Source of the DNA: Paenirhizobium selenitireducens ATCC BAA-1503
GTDB lineage: Bacteria; Pseudomonadota; Alphaproteobacteria; Rhizobiales; Rhizobiaceae
Reading direction: 5' to 3'
Length of the DNA: 64,000 bases
NCBI RefSeq assembly: GCF_000518785.1
Contig: NZ_JAEG01000009.1
Location: 1-64,000, forward strand
The number at the start of each line of letters is the position of its first letter. Position 1 is the stretch's first letter. The position numbers were made by a program, and so were the translations under genes. The notes under the pieces were generated by a model, which was not told the origin of the DNA, searched no databases, and saw only the letters and a list, made by a program, of their open reading frames with translations. Shown here piece after piece: positions 25,228-33,009 of the stretch.

Positions 25228-25971
25228 ATGCGTATCGCCATCATGGGGGCATCGGGCCGGGTCGGGACCCGGCTCGTCGAACTGGTACTCGCCAATCCGG
25301 GGCTGGAACTGGCCGCAGCGCTCGTTTCGCCCGGATCGCGCCTTGTCGGCACGCCGGTGGCCGGGGGCAGCATCGAATATCGTCCGGCCGAGGCGGCGAT
25401 GAAGAGCCATTGCGACGTGATGATCGACTTCTCGACGCCGGCGGCGAGCCTCGCCTTGCAGGCGGATATCGGCACGAAGCCGATACCGATGGTGATCGGT
25501 ACCACCGGCTTCATGATCGAAGAGGACGAGTGCCTGACCCGATTTTGCCTCCATCGCCCGATGCTCTTCAGCGCCAATTTTGCCCACGGGTTCGAGGCCT
25601 TCCGGCGGGCGGGCGTCGATTTCGCCAGGCGCATGCCGGATGCCGAGGCGGCGGTCGGGGAAACCTACCATGCCCGCAAGAAGGCCGAACCGTCCGGCAC
25701 GTCGCGCCTTCTGGCCCGCCAGCTGTTCGAGGCACGAAGCCGGGCCATGGGCTTTGCCGCGCCCGAACCGGCGATCACCGTCAACCGCGAGGGCGACACC
25801 GTCGGCGTCAACGAGATCCGCTTCGACATGGGCTCGGCCGAGGCCGTGTTCACCTACCGCGTCCACACACTCGCAGCCTATGCCGAAGGGGCGCTCGCCG
25901 CTGCGCAATGGCTGGTTTCCACACCGCGCCCCGCCGGCCGATACAGCCTGGCGGACAGCCTGAACGACTGA
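25228..25971 (+). CDS. divergent DapB-like reductase lacking the catalytic histidine
   Basis: A 247-residue protein of the dihydrodipicolinate reductase fold: MGASGRVGTRLVELV binds the nucleotide and VIGTTGF is conserved. The signature E-x-H-H-x-x-K-x-D-A-P-S-G-T is present only as ETYHARKKAEPSGT (residues 145-158): the first His is Tyr147, Asp and Ala are replaced by Ala and Glu, while the second His, Lys151 and PSGT stay. The canonical DapB of this genome, at 44545, keeps all residues. So this enzyme probably reduces a different cyclic imine. It sits 10 bp behind the aldehyde dehydrogenase and before the DapA-like gene. Confidence 0.8.
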   Translation: MRIAIMGASGRVGTRLVELVLANPGLELAAALVSPGSRLVGTPVAGGSIEYRPAEAAMKSHCDVMIDFSTPAASLALQADIGTKPIPMVIGTTGFMIEEDECLTRFCLHRPMLFSANFAHGFEAFRRAGVDFARRMPDAEAAVGETYHARKKAEPSGTSRLLARQLFEARSRAMGFAAPEPAITVNREGDTVGVNEIRFDMGSAEAVFTYRVHTLAAYAEGALAAAQWLVSTPRPAGRYSLADSLND

Positions 25972-25988
25972 TGATACGAGAGAGGAAC

Positions 25989-26912
25989 ATGACCATGCAG
26001 GACCTTCACAAACGCTTCAACGGCGTCTTCACCGCCCTTATCACGCCCTTCAAGGACGGAGCCGTGGACACGGCCGCCTATGACGCGCTGGTCGAACGCC
26101 AGATCGAAGCCGGCGTCGCCGGCCTCGTCCCGGTCGGCACGACCGGCGAGGCGGCCACCCTTTCCGACGAGGAGGCGGACGCCCTGATCGCCCGTACCGT
26201 GAAGCTCGCGGCCGGGCGCGCCCTGGTCATGGCGGGCGCCGGCGCCAACGACACGAAAAGGACGATCGACAAGGTGAAGCGGGCCGAACAGGCCGGCGCC
26301 GACGCCGTGCTGATTGTCACGCCCTATTACAACAAGCCGACCCAGGCGGGCCTCGTGGCGCATTACGGCGCGGCGGCAGAGGCGACCTCGCTGCCGGTCA
26401 TGCTCTATTCGGTCCCCGGGCGCTGCGGCGTGGAGATCGCGCCGGAAACCTGCGCGGTGCTGCTCGAGCGCCACGACAACATCGTCGCGATCAAGGAGGC
26501 CGGCGGATCGGCTGCCCGCGTCACCCAGCTGCGCACCGCCTGCGGAGACCAGCTGATCATCCATTCGGGCGACGACGGGCTCACCCTGCCCTTCCTGTCG
26601 CTCGGCGCCGTCGGCGTCACCAGCGTGGTGGCCAATGTCGCGCCGCGCCAGATGGTGCAGCTGGTGGAAGCCTGGAAGACGGGCGACACGGCCCGCGCGC
26701 TGGCACTGCACGAACTGATCGCCGAACTCACCGACGGCATGTTCATCGAATCCAATCCGGGGCCGGTCAAGGCGGCGCTGGCGCTCTCCAACCTCGCCGG
26801 GCCGGAAATGCGCCTGCCGATGGTTCCGGTCTCGCCGGCCAACCGTGAACGGCTCGCCGGCATTCTCGGCCGCTTCGCTTCCGCCTCGGCCGCCTTCCAA
26901 GAAATGCGGTAA
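25989..26912 (+). CDS. DapA-family (dihydrodipicolinate synthase-like) aldolase/lyase
   Basis: A 307-residue class-I aldolase of the N-acetylneuraminate lyase/DapA family. Seen are VGTTGEAATLS (50-58), YYNKP (113-117), the Tyr of LYSVPGRC (Tyr140) and the Schiff-base Lys in AIKEAGGS (Lys169). The usual YNVPGRT is changed to YSVPGRC. It could condense pyruvate with a semialdehyde or act as a deaminase/lyase, like the hydroxyproline-pathway pyrroline carboxylate deaminase HypD. The start with AGAGAGGA before it is at 25989. Being clustered with catabolic genes, it is unlikely to be the sole lysine-biosynthetic DapA. Confidence 0.83.
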   Translation: MTMQDLHKRFNGVFTALITPFKDGAVDTAAYDALVERQIEAGVAGLVPVGTTGEAATLSDEEADALIARTVKLAAGRALVMAGAGANDTKRTIDKVKRAEQAGADAVLIVTPYYNKPTQAGLVAHYGAAAEATSLPVMLYSVPGRCGVEIAPETCAVLLERHDNIVAIKEAGGSAARVTQLRTACGDQLIIHSGDDGLTLPFLSLGAVGVTSVVANVAPRQMVQLVEAWKTGDTARALALHELIAELTDGMFIESNPGPVKAALALSNLAGPEMRLPMVPVSPANRERLAGILGRFASASAAFQEMR

Positions 26913-27015
26913 GCGGCGGCATCAGCTTTGCATTGTCCGTGGCGAACGGACGTAGGACTATCAACCGTCGGCTCCCGGCTTTGCCGGAGGCCGACACAAG
27001 ACCAGGGGAACAAGA

Positions 27016-27105
27016 ATGACAAACAGGACTGACGACGACCGGTGTCCCCGGTGCTGGCATCACCCGTCTTGCCGGGCGATCCGGATCACAGGAGACAGCC
27101 GATGA
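27016..27105 (+). other. possible 29-codon leader ORF coupled to the permease gene
   Basis: ATG 27016 follows a good AGGGGAACAAG and runs 29 codons to a TGA that overlaps the permease start (ATGA at 27102). The peptide is Arg/Cys/Asp-rich with CPRCW and no hydrophobic part. It may be a translational coupler for the permease, or the relic of a lost gene where a binding-protein gene would normally sit. Between 26920 and 27000 a hairpin CTCCCGGC/GCCGGAG lies between the DapA-like gene and this ORF. Confidence 0.3.
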
Positions 27106-27767
27106 GTTACAGCTGGGACTTCCATTCCGTGTGGCAATACTGGGACCTCTTTCTCTGGGGTCTTTGGATCACCGTGCTCTACACGTTCGGCTCGATCTTC
27201 TTCGGCGTCCTGATCGGCTTCCTCACCTGCGCGGCCAGGCTTTCCGGCTGGCGGATCCTGTCCGGCATCGCCCGGGTCTACCAGGAAATCTTCCGCTGCA
27301 CGCCGCTGCTCGTCCAGCTTCTGTGGTTCTACTATGCCTTCCCGCTTTTGGTCGGCGGATCGATCGACAATCGCCTTGCGGCCATGCTGACCCTGTCGCT
27401 CTATGTCGGCGCCTTCTATGCGGAAATCTTCCGCGGCGGGATCGTGTCGATCGACAAGGGACAGCGCGAGGCGGCCTCGGCGATCGGCATGAGCCCCTGG
27501 CAGTCGATGCACCGGATCATCCTGCCGCAGGCAATGAAGCGGGTGCTGCCCTCCTTCATCAACCAGTCGGTCATCCAGTTCAAGAACACCTCGCTGGTCT
27601 CGGTCATCTCGGTCGCCGATCTTGCCTACATGGCGGCGGTGGTGAACGGCCAGACCTACCGGCCGCTGGAATCCTACACGCTCATGGCCGGCCTCTACAT
27701 CGCCATGCTTCTGCCGCTCACCCAGGCCGCGGACTGGATCGAACGACGCCTCAGGGTCAGCGACTAA
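27102..27767 (+). CDS. polar amino acid ABC transporter permease
   Basis: A 221-residue inner-membrane permease of the HisM/GlnP family: FGVLIGFLTCAARLS, the RCTPLLVQLLWFYYAFP segment typical of the family, and the ATPase-contact loop EAASAIGMSPWQSMHRIILPQAMKR. About five membrane segments. It begins with CAGGAGACAGCC before ATG 27102. A single permease gene suggests a homodimeric channel. Expected to work with the ATPase 18 bp downstream and with the binding protein at 18976. Confidence 0.9.
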   Translation: MSYSWDFHSVWQYWDLFLWGLWITVLYTFGSIFFGVLIGFLTCAARLSGWRILSGIARVYQEIFRCTPLLVQLLWFYYAFPLLVGGSIDNRLAAMLTLSLYVGAFYAEIFRGGIVSIDKGQREAASAIGMSPWQSMHRIILPQAMKRVLPSFINQSVIQFKNTSLVSVISVADLAYMAAVVNGQTYRPLESYTLMAGLYIAMLLPLTQAADWIERRLRVSD

Positions 27768-27785
27768 CGGAACGGATGCACGGAC

Positions 27786-28559
27786 ATGACACAGAATTCC
27801 AATGCCAAGGCACCCGTGATCGAAGCGGTCGGGCTGCACAAGAGCTACGGCACGCATGAAGTGCTCAAGGGGCTTGATCTCAGCCTCGAGCGCGGCGAAG
27901 TGGTGGCGCTGATCGGCCCGTCGGGGTCGGGCAAGTCGACCTTCATCCGCTGCCTCAACATGATGGAAATCCCGACGGGCGGCACCATTCGCTTTCGCCA
28001 GAAGGCCGTCGGCGAGCGGTTTCGCGACAAGGGCGACGAGATCGGCATCGGCACGCTGCGCCGCCATGTCGGCATGGTGTTCCAGCACTTCAACCTCTTC
28101 CCGCACAAGACCGTGCTGCAGAACGTGACGGAAGGCCCGATCGTCGTGTGCAAGCGGCCGAAGCGCGAGGCGGAGGCGCTCGCCATGGACCTGCTCGCCC
28201 AGGTCGGCCTTGCCGAGAAGCACTCTGCCTATCCGAACCACCTGTCGGGCGGCCAGAAACAGCGCGTGGCGATCGCCCGAGCGCTGGCGATGGAACCCGA
28301 GGTGCTGCTGCTCGACGAGGTGACCAGTGCGCTCGACCCGGAACTGGTGGGCGAGGTTCTCGCCGTCATCCGCGGCCTGGCGGACAAGGGCATGACCATG
28401 GCGATCGTCACCCATGAAATGGCCTTTGCCGCAGACGTCGCGAGCCGCGTGCTCTTCCTCGACCAGGGCGTGATCGCCGAGACCGGCAGCGCCGAGGACG
28501 TGATCCTCAATCCGCAAAACCCGCGGCTTCAGGGTTTTGTCGCCCGGTTCAAGGGCTGA
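27786..28559 (+). CDS. polar amino acid ABC transporter ATP-binding protein
   Basis: A 257-residue ATPase of the GlnQ/HisP class: Walker A GPSGSGKST, Q-loop MVFQHFNLFPHKTVLQNV, signature [15 protein letters not shown] and Walker B VLLLDEVTSALDPEL, with the switch His in IVTHEM. There is an insertion of about 15 residues (RFRQKAVGERFRDKG) before the Q-loop, also seen in some family members. It powers the importer with the preceding permease and lies eight bases before the saccharopine-dehydrogenase-like gene. Confidence 0.92.
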   Translation: MTQNSNAKAPVIEAVGLHKSYGTHEVLKGLDLSLERGEVVALIGPSGSGKSTFIRCLNMMEIPTGGTIRFRQKAVGERFRDKGDEIGIGTLRRHVGMVFQHFNLFPHKTVLQNVTEGPIVVCKRPKREAEALAMDLLAQVGLAEKHSAYPNHLSGGQKQRVAIARALAMEPEVLLLDEVTSALDPELVGEVLAVIRGLADKGMTMAIVTHEMAFAADVASRVLFLDQGVIAETGSAEDVILNPQNPRLQGFVARFKG

Positions 28560-28567
28560 GCGTCACC

Positions 28568-29644
28568 ATGGCAAAACTGAAGGTCACAATATTCGGCGCC
28601 GGCGAAATCGGTTCGGCGCTGGCGATGGCGCTTTCGGCGAGCGAGGATTTCACCGTGCAGGTCGTCGACCGGTCGGAGGATGCGCTCGACCGGTTGCGAT
28701 CGATGAATATCCAGGCAACACTTCAGACCCTTGGCCACGGCGATGAACTACAGGCCCTGCTCTCCGGCCAGGACGTCGCGGTGGCGGCCGTGCCGGAAGC
28801 CGGCGTCAACGCGATCGCCGAGGCAGCGGCGCGGGCGAAGGTGCATTACCTCGACTTTTCCTGCGCCCGGCCGGAAACCCGGGCCATCCTCGCACCGCTT
28901 GCCGAGCAGCGCGCCGTGTTCAACGGATGCGGCGTTTCGCCGGGCATGATCGGCAATGTCGCCTGCGGACTGCTCGACGCCTTCTCGCCCGTCACCGACC
29001 TGACCATCCGGGTCGGCGCCATACCGCGCTTTCCGACCAACCGGCTCGGCTACGGCCAGATCTGGAATGTCGACGGCCTGATCGACGAATATACCCGGCC
29101 CAGTGCCGCGATCCGTGACGGCAGGACGGTGAGCGTCTCGCCGCTCGAGGAATACGGCCAACTGAGCATCGACGGCGTGGCTTACGAGGAATTCGTCACC
29201 TCGGGCGGCGTCGAGGATCTGTCGATCTTTTCCGAATCGGCGCCGAAGAACGTGACCTTCAAGACCATCCGCTATCCGGGCCATCTCGACTACATGCGCT
29301 TCCTGCTCGACGATCTGGGCTTGCGCCACCGGCGCGACATGCTGCGGTCGCTGCTCTACAACGGCCTGCCGGTGATCGAGGACGACGTGCTATTGCTGGT
29401 CGTGACCGCGCGCGGCTATCGCGGCCGCCAGCCGACCGAGCGCACGATCTGCCATCGCTTCTCGCCGAACCGGAATCTGGGGCCTTTCAACGCGCTGACC
29501 TCGGTCGCCACCGGCTATGCGGCGACGCTGCTGTCGATGCTGCACCGGGGGGAGATCCCGGCCAAGGGTGTCATCGCGCATCACCGCATCGACACCGGCA
29601 CCCTGCTTTCGCGTGACTTCCTGAAACCGCTGCTTTCGGCGTGA
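28568..29644 (+). CDS. saccharopine dehydrogenase / lysine 6-dehydrogenase family protein
   Basis: A 358-residue oxidoreductase: Rossmann start VTIFGAGEIGSALAMALSAS, AAVPEAGVNAIAEAAARAKVHYLDFS, FNGCGVSPGMIGNVACGLLD and FKTIRYPGHLDYMRFLLDDLGL, the last two being conserved in the saccharopine reductase/lysine 6-dehydrogenase group. Such enzymes interconvert lysine-type amines with semialdehydes using NAD(P). It is the last gene of the cluster with the amino acid importer, DapA/DapB paralogues and aldehyde dehydrogenase. So a lysine-related or opine-like substrate is plausible. Exact reaction not determined. Confidence 0.8.
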   Translation: MAKLKVTIFGAGEIGSALAMALSASEDFTVQVVDRSEDALDRLRSMNIQATLQTLGHGDELQALLSGQDVAVAAVPEAGVNAIAEAAARAKVHYLDFSCARPETRAILAPLAEQRAVFNGCGVSPGMIGNVACGLLDAFSPVTDLTIRVGAIPRFPTNRLGYGQIWNVDGLIDEYTRPSAAIRDGRTVSVSPLEEYGQLSIDGVAYEEFVTSGGVEDLSIFSESAPKNVTFKTIRYPGHLDYMRFLLDDLGLRHRRDMLRSLLYNGLPVIEDDVLLLVVTARGYRGRQPTERTICHRFSPNRNLGPFNALTSVATGYAATLLSMLHRGEIPAKGVIAHHRIDTGTLLSRDFLKPLLSA

Positions 29645-29746
29645 ACCAAGCGCCCGGCCGCGGGCGGCGCGGCGCGGTTTGGCGGACCGCCTAAGCTCTG
29701 GCGGCGAGGCCGGCGAATCGCTATGAGGGACGCTCAGGAGCATCCC

Positions 29747-30349
29747 ATGTATACGCTTGAGCGCACCGAGACATTCGCCCAGGACATCAAGAAGAGCCGG
29801 TTCATCGCCCATGCCGCCCCGGTCGCGAGCGAGGATGAGGCCAGGGCCTTCATCGCCGCCGTCAGCGATCCTTCCGCCAATCACAACTGCTGGGCCTGGC
29901 GCGTGGGGCAGGCCTATCGCTTCAGCGACGACGGAGAGCCGAGCGGAACGGCCGGCAAACCGATGCTTCAGGCCATCGACGGTCAGGCACTGGATTGCGT
30001 TGCGGTCGTGGTCACGCGCTGGTTCGGCGGGATCCTGCTGGGCAGTGGTGGGCTGATGCGTGCCTATGGCGGCACGGCGGCAGCCTGCCTGAAAGCGGCC
30101 GTGAAGATCGAGATCATTCAACGGATTGAAGGGGAAATCGTCGCCGGTTTTTCCGATCTCGCCGTGCTGAAGGCGCGGCTCGCCGCACTGCCCGATCTCA
30201 TCGTCTTGAGCGAGGAATTTACCGCTTCCGGCGCGGTGCTGACCGTGGCCTTGCCCGAGGCGACGGCCGCTCAGGCCAACCGGCTGGTGACGGACATCAC
30301 CAGCGGACGGGCCTTCGTCCGCTTCGGCGACGGGCAGAGCCCGTCCTAG
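29747..30349 (+). CDS. yigZ: YigZ family protein (IMPACT-like)
   Basis: A 200-residue cytoplasmic protein: KSRFIAHAAPVASEDEARAFI, the hallmark ANHNCWAWRVG and FSDDGEPSGTAGKPML, then VVVTRWFGGILLGSGGLMRAYGGT and a C-terminal ferredoxin-like (EF-G-IV type) domain. The family is widespread and related to yeast IMPACT/YIH1; its role is unclear. ATG 29747 is chosen after CAGGAGCATCCC; an upstream ATG at 29723 is in frame but has no site. It stands alone, 102 bp behind the previous operon. Confidence 0.87.
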   Translation: MYTLERTETFAQDIKKSRFIAHAAPVASEDEARAFIAAVSDPSANHNCWAWRVGQAYRFSDDGEPSGTAGKPMLQAIDGQALDCVAVVVTRWFGGILLGSGGLMRAYGGTAAACLKAAVKIEIIQRIEGEIVAGFSDLAVLKARLAALPDLIVLSEEFTASGAVLTVALPEATAAQANRLVTDITSGRAFVRFGDGQSPS

Positions 30350-30361
30350 CCATGGCAAATG

Positions 30362-30520
30362 TCAGTGAAGGGTATCCGGCGATTCGTCCCGGAGGAGATG
30401 CAGCGCATCGGTAAGGGCCGCGACCAGGATATCGGTCAGTTCGTCGCCCTTGCTCTCGACCAGCATGGCCTGGATGGCGGCGTCCTGCTGTTCGAAGAAG
30501 TGATCCGGTTCATTCGTCAT
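30362..30520 (-). CDS. hypothetical protein, 52 residues
   Basis: A short acidic reading frame, MTNEPDHFFEQQDAAIQAML then an amphipathic helix with DILVAALTDALHLLRDE. AAGGGACTGATAG precedes the ATG at 30520, a good ribosome-binding site, while an earlier ATG at 30556 has none. The frame lies 12 bp from the convergent yigZ end. Helical, probably cytosolic, no recognised family. Confidence 0.5.
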   Translation of the reverse strand: MTNEPDHFFEQQDAAIQAMLVESKGDELTDILVAALTDALHLLRDESPDTLH

Positions 30521-30632
30521 TCTATCAGTCCCTTCATGGTGCCGATTCGTCTGCATCGTTCAGGACTGTTAAACGCCGGCTGGCTTGCGCCGGGCTTTCA
30601 CGCCCGGCGGTGTCCATAGGGCAGCAACGATG

Positions 30633-31097
30633 TCACGCGCTTGCGGGTTCCCCGCCTCCGGCGACGATCGCTCCGAACTTGGAGAAGAACTCGCCGGCCA
30701 GTTTCTTCGAGGTCGAATCGATCAGCCGACTGCCCAGCTGGGCGATCTTGCCGCCAACCTCGGCCTTCACCGTGTAGGACAGGATCGTTGCATCGGGTCC
30801 GTCGGCCGCAAGCGACACGTCGGCGCCGCCCTTGGCAAAGCCGGCAAGCCCGCCCTTGCCTTCGCCGGCAATCGTATAGGAAAACGGCGGATTGAGGTTC
30901 TGCAGCTCGACGGCACCCTCGAACTTCGCCTTGATCGGCCCGACCTTCAAAACCACCTTCGCCGTCATTCCGGTGTCGGAGGTCTTGTCCAGGCTCTCGC
31001 AGCCGGGGATTGCCTGACGCAGGATCTCCGGGTCGTTCAAGGCCTGCCAGACCGCCTCGACCGGCGCTTCGATGCGTTCGCTGCCACTCATGTCCAT
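30633..31097 (-). CDS. CoxG/SRPBCC family protein (carbon monoxide dehydrogenase subunit G-like)
   Basis: A 154-residue START-like protein: SERIEAPVEAVWQALNDPEILRQAIPGCE, GPIKAKFEGAVEL, FSYTIAGEGKGGLAGFAKGGADV and GGKIAQLGSRLIDSTSKKLAGEFFSKF, the CoxG pattern. CoxG helps anchor CO dehydrogenase to the membrane, but no cox structural genes are in the window. So this is probably one of the many stand-alone SRPBCC paralogues. The start MDMSGSER at 31097 has GGGAGGAGCACGGAC upstream. A hairpin CGCCGGGC/GCCCGGCG (30588-30609) lies behind the gene. Confidence 0.8.
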   Translation of the reverse strand: MDMSGSERIEAPVEAVWQALNDPEILRQAIPGCESLDKTSDTGMTAKVVLKVGPIKAKFEGAVELQNLNPPFSYTIAGEGKGGLAGFAKGGADVSLAADGPDATILSYTVKAEVGGKIAQLGSRLIDSTSKKLAGEFFSKFGAIVAGGGEPASA

Positions 31098-31222
31098 GTC
31101 CGTGCTCCTCCCGTTCTGCGTCTGTCCGACACGGGCGCACCCCTCCCCGGGCGCGACCTCGGACAAAGGAGCTTACAGGGCAAGGGACGGATGGCAAGCG
31201 CTACGGCGGGATGTTTCGACGG

Positions 31223-32527
31223 TCAGACGACAACGGCCTGTTCGACGCGGTCCTCCGTGCCGAAAAATTTCATGTAGCGTTCGACCTCGGCCGGGTCGCC
31301 GGTCGCCTTCTTCGGATTGTCGGAGAGCTTCACCGCCGGCCGGCCATTGGCCTCGCTGACCTTGCAGACCAGCGAAATCGGCTTCAGGCCCTCGATCTCG
31401 CGCGGCGCGCAGCCGGCGAAGTCGTTGGTGAGATTGGTGCCCCAACCGAAGCTCATGCGCACCCTGCCCTCGAAATGGCGATAGGTGTCGATGATCGCGT
31501 CGACGTCGAGGCCGTCGGAGAAGATCAGCAGTTTCTGGCGGGGATCGCGTCCCATCTTCTTCCACCAGTCGATGATCTTCTCGCCGCCTTCGATCGGCGG
31601 GGCGCTGTCGGGACGGAAGCCGGTCCAGTCGGCCACCCATTCCGGCGCATTGCGCAGGAAGGCGGCCGTGCCGTAGGTGTCGGGCAGCACGATCAGCAGA
31701 TTGCCGCCGTAGAGGCGGTTCCAGTCGCGCATGACGTTGTAGTTCGCGGCGAGCAATTCCTCGTCGGTCCGAGCAAGCGCGGCCGTGACCATCGGCAGTT
31801 CATGGGCGTTCGTGCCGACCGCCTCGAGATCCGAATCCATGGCGAGCAGCACGTTGCTGGTGCCGGTGAAGGCCGGGCCGATGCCTTCCTTGAGCGCTTC
31901 GACGCACCAGCGCTGCCACAGGAAACTGTGGCGCCGACGGGTGCCGAAATCGGAGATGCGCAGGCCCGGCAGTTCACGCAGCCGCTCGACCTTGGCCCAC
32001 ATCTTGGCCTTGGCGCGGGCATAGAGCACGTCGAGGGTGAAGAGCCCCATGGTCTTGGCGACCGCCCGCGAACGCAACTCGTTGATGATGGCAAGGGCCG
32101 GGATTTCCCACATCGTGGTTTCCATCCACTTGCCGTAGAAATGCAGGCTGAACTGGCCGTCCTTCTTCGACAGCTCGTATTCGGGCAGCTGGAATTTGGC
32201 CAGCCAGCTTAAGAATTCGGGCTCGAAGATCTGCTTGGTGCCGTAGAAGGTGTTACCGGCCAGCCAGATCGCTTCCTTCTTGGTGAGGCGAAGCGAGCGG
32301 GCAAAATCGAGCTGCTCGCGCAATTCGCCCTCGTCGATCTCCTCAGCCAAATGCACTGTCTTGGTGCGATTGATGAGCGTGAAAGTCGCGTCGACATCCG
32401 GATAAAGCTTCCAGATCATCTGCAGCATGAGGAGCTTGTAGAAGTCCGTGTCGATCAGACTGCGGACGATCGGATCGAGCTTCCAGCTGTGATTGAAGAC
32501 TCTCGTCGCGATGTCGGTCTTGGTCAT
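31223..32527 (-). CDS. pncB: nicotinate phosphoribosyltransferase
   Basis: Salvages nicotinate to nicotinate mononucleotide with PRPP and ATP, a step of NAD synthesis, in the cytoplasm. 434 residues, as expected. Seen are [22 protein letters not shown] near the N-terminus, [12 protein letters not shown] around the conserved Arg/His, [10 protein letters not shown], and [15 protein letters not shown] with WGTNLTND, the phosphoribosyl-binding part. I start at [10 protein letters not shown] (32527) rather than 32545. Monocistronic by the look of its flanks. Confidence 0.93.
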   Translation of the reverse strand: MTKTDIATRVFNHSWKLDPIVRSLIDTDFYKLLMLQMIWKLYPDVDATFTLINRTKTVHLAEEIDEGELREQLDFARSLRLTKKEAIWLAGNTFYGTKQIFEPEFLSWLAKFQLPEYELSKKDGQFSLHFYGKWMETTMWEIPALAIINELRSRAVAKTMGLFTLDVLYARAKAKMWAKVERLRELPGLRISDFGTRRRHSFLWQRWCVEALKEGIGPAFTGTSNVLLAMDSDLEAVGTNAHELPMVTAALARTDEELLAANYNVMRDWNRLYGGNLLIVLPDTYGTAAFLRNAPEWVADWTGFRPDSAPPIEGGEKIIDWWKKMGRDPRQKLLIFSDGLDVDAIIDTYRHFEGRVRMSFGWGTNLTNDFAGCAPREIEGLKPISLVCKVSEANGRPAVKLSDNPKKATGDPAEVERYMKFFGTEDRVEQAVVV

Positions 32528-32642
32528 CGAGTGACTGCCCTGCAAGCCGCGGCCGGGTCAGACCGCCCTGTCGGCCGGGACTCGCCCCGACCGTTTTCGC
32601 CGTCACTTATCGGGAATCCGACCGGCAAAGTCCATAGGGGGA

Positions 32643-32906
32643 TCAGCGCTGGACCGGTGTGTTTTCCGCAGGCGAGGGAGCCGTCTCCTGGACCGGCTGG
32701 TTGGACGGGTTCTCCGGCGCAATGGAATTGCCCCACCATTCGGCCGGGATCCAGACCACCATGGCAAGGACGAGACCGGCGAGAAGGACGATCAGCACGG
32801 GGCGACCGCGAAAGCCCTGGCGGGCCTCGGTCGGTGTCACGGTCTCGGGCCGCATGCCGCGCGTATGACGGTCGGTGCTGTCGGGCAGATCAATTCGGCT
32901 GTTCAT
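32643..32906 (-). CDS. small single-pass membrane protein
   Basis: An 87-residue protein starting MNSRIDLPDSTDRH. A hydrophobic segment, PVLIVLLAGLVLAMVVWIP, spans about residues 35-53, followed by a Pro/Glu/Asn-rich tail. AGGGAGAAATCCG precedes the ATG. So the N-terminal third is charged and probably cytosolic and the tail is periplasmic. No family recognised; similar small proteins are common in Rhizobiales. Confidence 0.65.
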   Translation of the reverse strand: MNSRIDLPDSTDRHTRGMRPETVTPTEARQGFRGRPVLIVLLAGLVLAMVVWIPAEWWGNSIAPENPSNQPVQETAPSPAENTPVQR

Positions 32907-33009
32907 CGGATTTCTCCCTGTTGTTCCGAAGAGCGGCCGCTTTTGCGCGCCGCAGTCCTGGGACAAACGGAGGGAGAGGCTGAATGTTCCGCCGGCCGGC
33001 AGCCGCAAT

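Noticed and set aside
23499..25634. 711-codon minus-strand open frame over the aldehyde dehydrogenase
   Set aside because: Shadow of the aldehyde dehydrogenase and DapB-like genes, which carry clear catalytic motifs on the other strand.
21046..26912. Assignment of the cluster to standard trans-4-hydroxyproline catabolism
   Set aside because: The dehydrogenase, DapA-like and aldehyde dehydrogenase genes would fit, but no hydroxyproline epimerase is present, and the DapB-like and saccharopine-like genes are not part of that pathway.
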